From JAHCHG01 sp041745765 (lineage in GTDB: Bacteria > Acidobacteriota > Blastocatellia > Pyrinomonadales > Pyrinomonadaceae), in contig JBGTIH010000163.1 of the NCBI GenBank assembly GCA_041745765.1, positions 14,290 to 78,289 on the forward strand: a DNA stretch of 64,000 nucleotides, given 5' to 3'. The notes below the pieces were generated by a model. That model worked only from the letters and a program-made list of their open reading frames with translations. It ran no database searches and was not told the DNA's origin. Made by a program: the position numbers and the translations under genes. Positions 62,558 to 64,000 of this stretch are shown here, piece by piece; within the stretch, counting starts at the first letter, position 1; each line of letters starts with the position of its first letter.

Positions 62558-63194
62558 TGGCGTTGTTGCATAAATAGCCACGGACACGATTTTTTTTGTA
62601 AAATTTTTGTGTGAAAAAGAAAAATACAAAAAAATCGAAACCAAAAGTTAAGAAGTCTCAAGAGACTTATCGTGTCCGCAACTGGTCTGATTATAACAAA
62701 TCTTTAGTTAATCGCGGAAATTTGAGTGTTTGGATTTCTGAAGATGCCATAAAGCATTGGCATAATTTGGAAAGCAGTGGCAAAAAAGGTGCCTCCAATA
62801 CTTATTCCGATTTAGCCATTGAAGCCTGTTTGATGGTCAAAATGCTGTTCAAATTGGATTATCGGAAAACACAAGGTTTGGTTAATTCGCTCTTTTCATT
62901 GATGGGGATATCGCTTTCATCGCCTGATTACACGACGATTTCGCGGCGTTTAGCCAAGTTGAAAGTGAAACTGCCGCTCAAGGATATAGGCGAGAAAATC
63001 AACTTAGTGATAGATTTAACCGGAATCAAAGTGTATGGCGAAGGCGAATGGAAAGTTCGCTCCCACGGGTGGAGCAAACGCCGGACGTGACGCAAACTGC
63101 ATTTGGCGATCGATCCTGAGAGCGGGCAGATCGTCGGAGTCGAAACAACGCCAAACGGAGTTGATGATGCCGAATGCGTGGAAGGTTTAATAAA
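62558..63194 (+). mobile_element. IS5-family element, left part
   Basis: TGGCGTTGTTGCATAAATA (62558-62576) matches the family's GG-N-TTGTTGCATAAAT terminal repeat. The transposase frame follows directly. No right-hand end is recognised: the element is cut at 63194, where the IS200/IS605-type element begins, and the missing half is not found beyond it. Confidence 0.75.
62611..63194 (+). pseudogene. IS5-family transposase, broken
   Basis: GTG start, 160 residues to a TGA at 63088-63090, then continuing in the same frame to 63194. YRVRNWSDYNKSLVNRG, YSDLAIEACLMVKMLFKL and DLTGIKVYGEGEWKVRSHG (with the first catalytic Asp) are family motifs. The stop replaces the Trp of KRRTWRKLHLA (TGG to TGA); the sequence RKLHLAID then continues. 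The later catalytic Asp and Glu are lost. Confidence 0.85.
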
Positions 63195-63656
63195 CTACCC
63201 CGCAGCAAGCTGACGGGGTATTAAAAAAGCCGAAGTTGACCGTCGTCTTCTGACTTGCCTTGTTGTTTTACGCGCGTTCTTTATCATTTTTTCTGTTCCA
63301 TGTGCGCCAACTGTGCTGACGCGCATATCCGCCTGACCAGAATTTGCCGCCCCATAAGTATTTCTTGACTTCCGGGCAGTTCTTGAAAATTTCTCGTGCC
63401 GCGCCTGCTTTTGATTGTTTGCACCAACTCTTTCGGACTATATATCGGCACACTCTGCACCAGAAAGTGAACGTGGTCATCGTCTGAACCAATTTCCAAA
63501 AACTCGATTTCATATCGCTTCTGGATTTCAGCACATATTTCTTTGATCTTGGCATCGACAGTTGCCGCAAAAACCGCTCGACGATATGAGCGTCGGGCAA
63601 ACGATGTGATACATCAAAACCGAAACATTATGGTTCTTATGAATGAATTTGCTCAT
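63195..63656 (-). pseudogene. IS200/IS605-type TnpA, frameshifted
   Basis: Start MSKFIHKNHNVSVLMYHIV, then across three reading frames: RSYRRAVFAATVDAKIKEI, the HUH motif DDDHVHFLVQSVP, then AAREIFKNCPEVKKYLWGGKF, and finally STVGAHGTEKMIKNARK. Frame changes lie near 63598, 63400 and 63325. The last frame ends inside the terminal hairpin. A functional copy would be about 140 residues with a single-strand transposition mechanism; this copy cannot act. Confidence 0.85.
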
Positions 63657-63700
63657 TCAACCATTATAAAGCCGCTAGCCCCGCTGACGGGGTATTAAAC
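63195..63700 (-). mobile_element. IS200/IS605-type element with hairpin ends
   Basis: The end at 63196-63220 has TACCCCG/CGGGGTA arms with an inner CAGC/GCTG stem; the other at 63679-63692 has CCCCG/CGGGG around CTGA. Both hairpins are followed, in the same orientation, by TATTAAA. This is the subterminal imperfect palindrome pattern of IS200/IS605 elements, which leave no target duplication. Confidence 0.8.
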
Positions 63701-63836
63701 CCAATGTGAATCAATTTTGAAAATTATTTTTTGATTAACAAATTATTAAAAGCAAAAAAAGTTGACGACGGTTTCGTGCGATGAACTTCTTAATGAAGTC
63801 TTGGTTTTTAACGTTGTGCTGACAACACGCACGGTT

Positions 63837-64000
63837 TTATTCCAATTTTCTCACAATGTAATCGCCTTTGCGTTCGCCGTTAGTTATCGTCCAGCCTTTA
63901 TTTAATTCCAACGTCCAACCATCGCCTTGTATCGGCGACGCATTTAAATTGCTTGGGGATGAAACGTAAATTTTTGTAAAAGTCGGATTCCTCAAAGCAC
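63837..64000 (-). CDS. Hypothetical protein, C-terminal part (cut by window edge)
   Basis: Frame from beyond the right edge to the TAA at 63837-63839; 53 complete codons before the stop. It ends WTLELNKGWTITNGERKGDY and IVRKLE. The pattern resembles a beta-strand-rich C-terminal module of a larger exported protein, but I recognise no family. Confidence 0.55.
   Translation of the reverse strand, partial: ALRNPTFTKIYVSSPSNLNASPIQGDGWTLELNKGWTITNGERKGDYIVRKLE

Overview
This window reads as a chromosomal segment of a moderately AT-rich Gram-negative bacterium. It has an outer-membrane-type beta-barrel protein, a large surface-polysaccharide locus, and intergenic repeat families (units ending proteins in TTKEHEE- or SEPPA-like tails, CGCAAAG word repeats) of a kind I associate with Acidobacteriota (Blastocatellia-like). 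The phylum is an inference from gene style and repeats, not a proof.

Layout. 1-0.9 kb: a divergent arsenic pair, a truncated ArsI/CadI-type dioxygenase facing an ArsR repressor, with overlapping promoters and a palindromic operator. 0.9-8.9 kb: a complete histidine operon on the minus strand in the order leader-hisG-D-C-B-H-A-(orf)-F-IE. It starts from a candidate attenuator whose 17-residue leader peptide contains seven histidine codons, six of them in two runs of three. 9.2-17.8 kb: housekeeping and small accessory genes (tRNA-Ala, enoyl-CoA hydratase, PilZ protein, trxB, secreted thioredoxin-fold protein, a 29-residue-repeat protein, GNAT, a PemK-type toxin/antitoxin pair, gltX, tRNA-Ser). 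18-26.6 kb: a carboxypeptidase-regulatory/beta-barrel protein, a PDZ-GAF-PAS histidine kinase, a class IV PLP enzyme, YebC and small membrane proteins.

26.6-59.2 kb: about thirty minus-strand genes for a surface polysaccharide. These are an initiating WecA-like transferase fused to a PglF-N-like module, glycosyltransferases, nucleotide-sugar enzymes (RmlA, RmlC-like, RmlD, RfbF, RfbG, RfbC, a DegT aminotransferase), a Wzx flippase, and tailoring enzymes (NodU-type carbamoyltransferase, asparagine synthetase, 2OG-Fe(II) oxygenase, CmcI-like protein, methyltransferase). The enzymes at 53.5-59.2 kb look like a pathway from CDP-glucose to an N-acylated amino-deoxy sugar. A GtrB-like transferase, an LPG-synthase-like membrane protein and a GT-C-like protein could form a lipid-linked sugar decoration module. 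No rmlB is present in the window.

59.2-64 kb: a decayed mobile-element zone. It holds a reverse-transcriptase fragment, an IS5-family element with a Trp-to-stop mutation, and an IS200/IS605-type element (with three frameshifts in tnpA) abutting it, among unrecognised genes.

Throughout, gene junctions carry imperfect inverted repeats built of short words. Several of them supply the stop codons and last residues of the neighbouring proteins (HisC, HisD, a GNAT).
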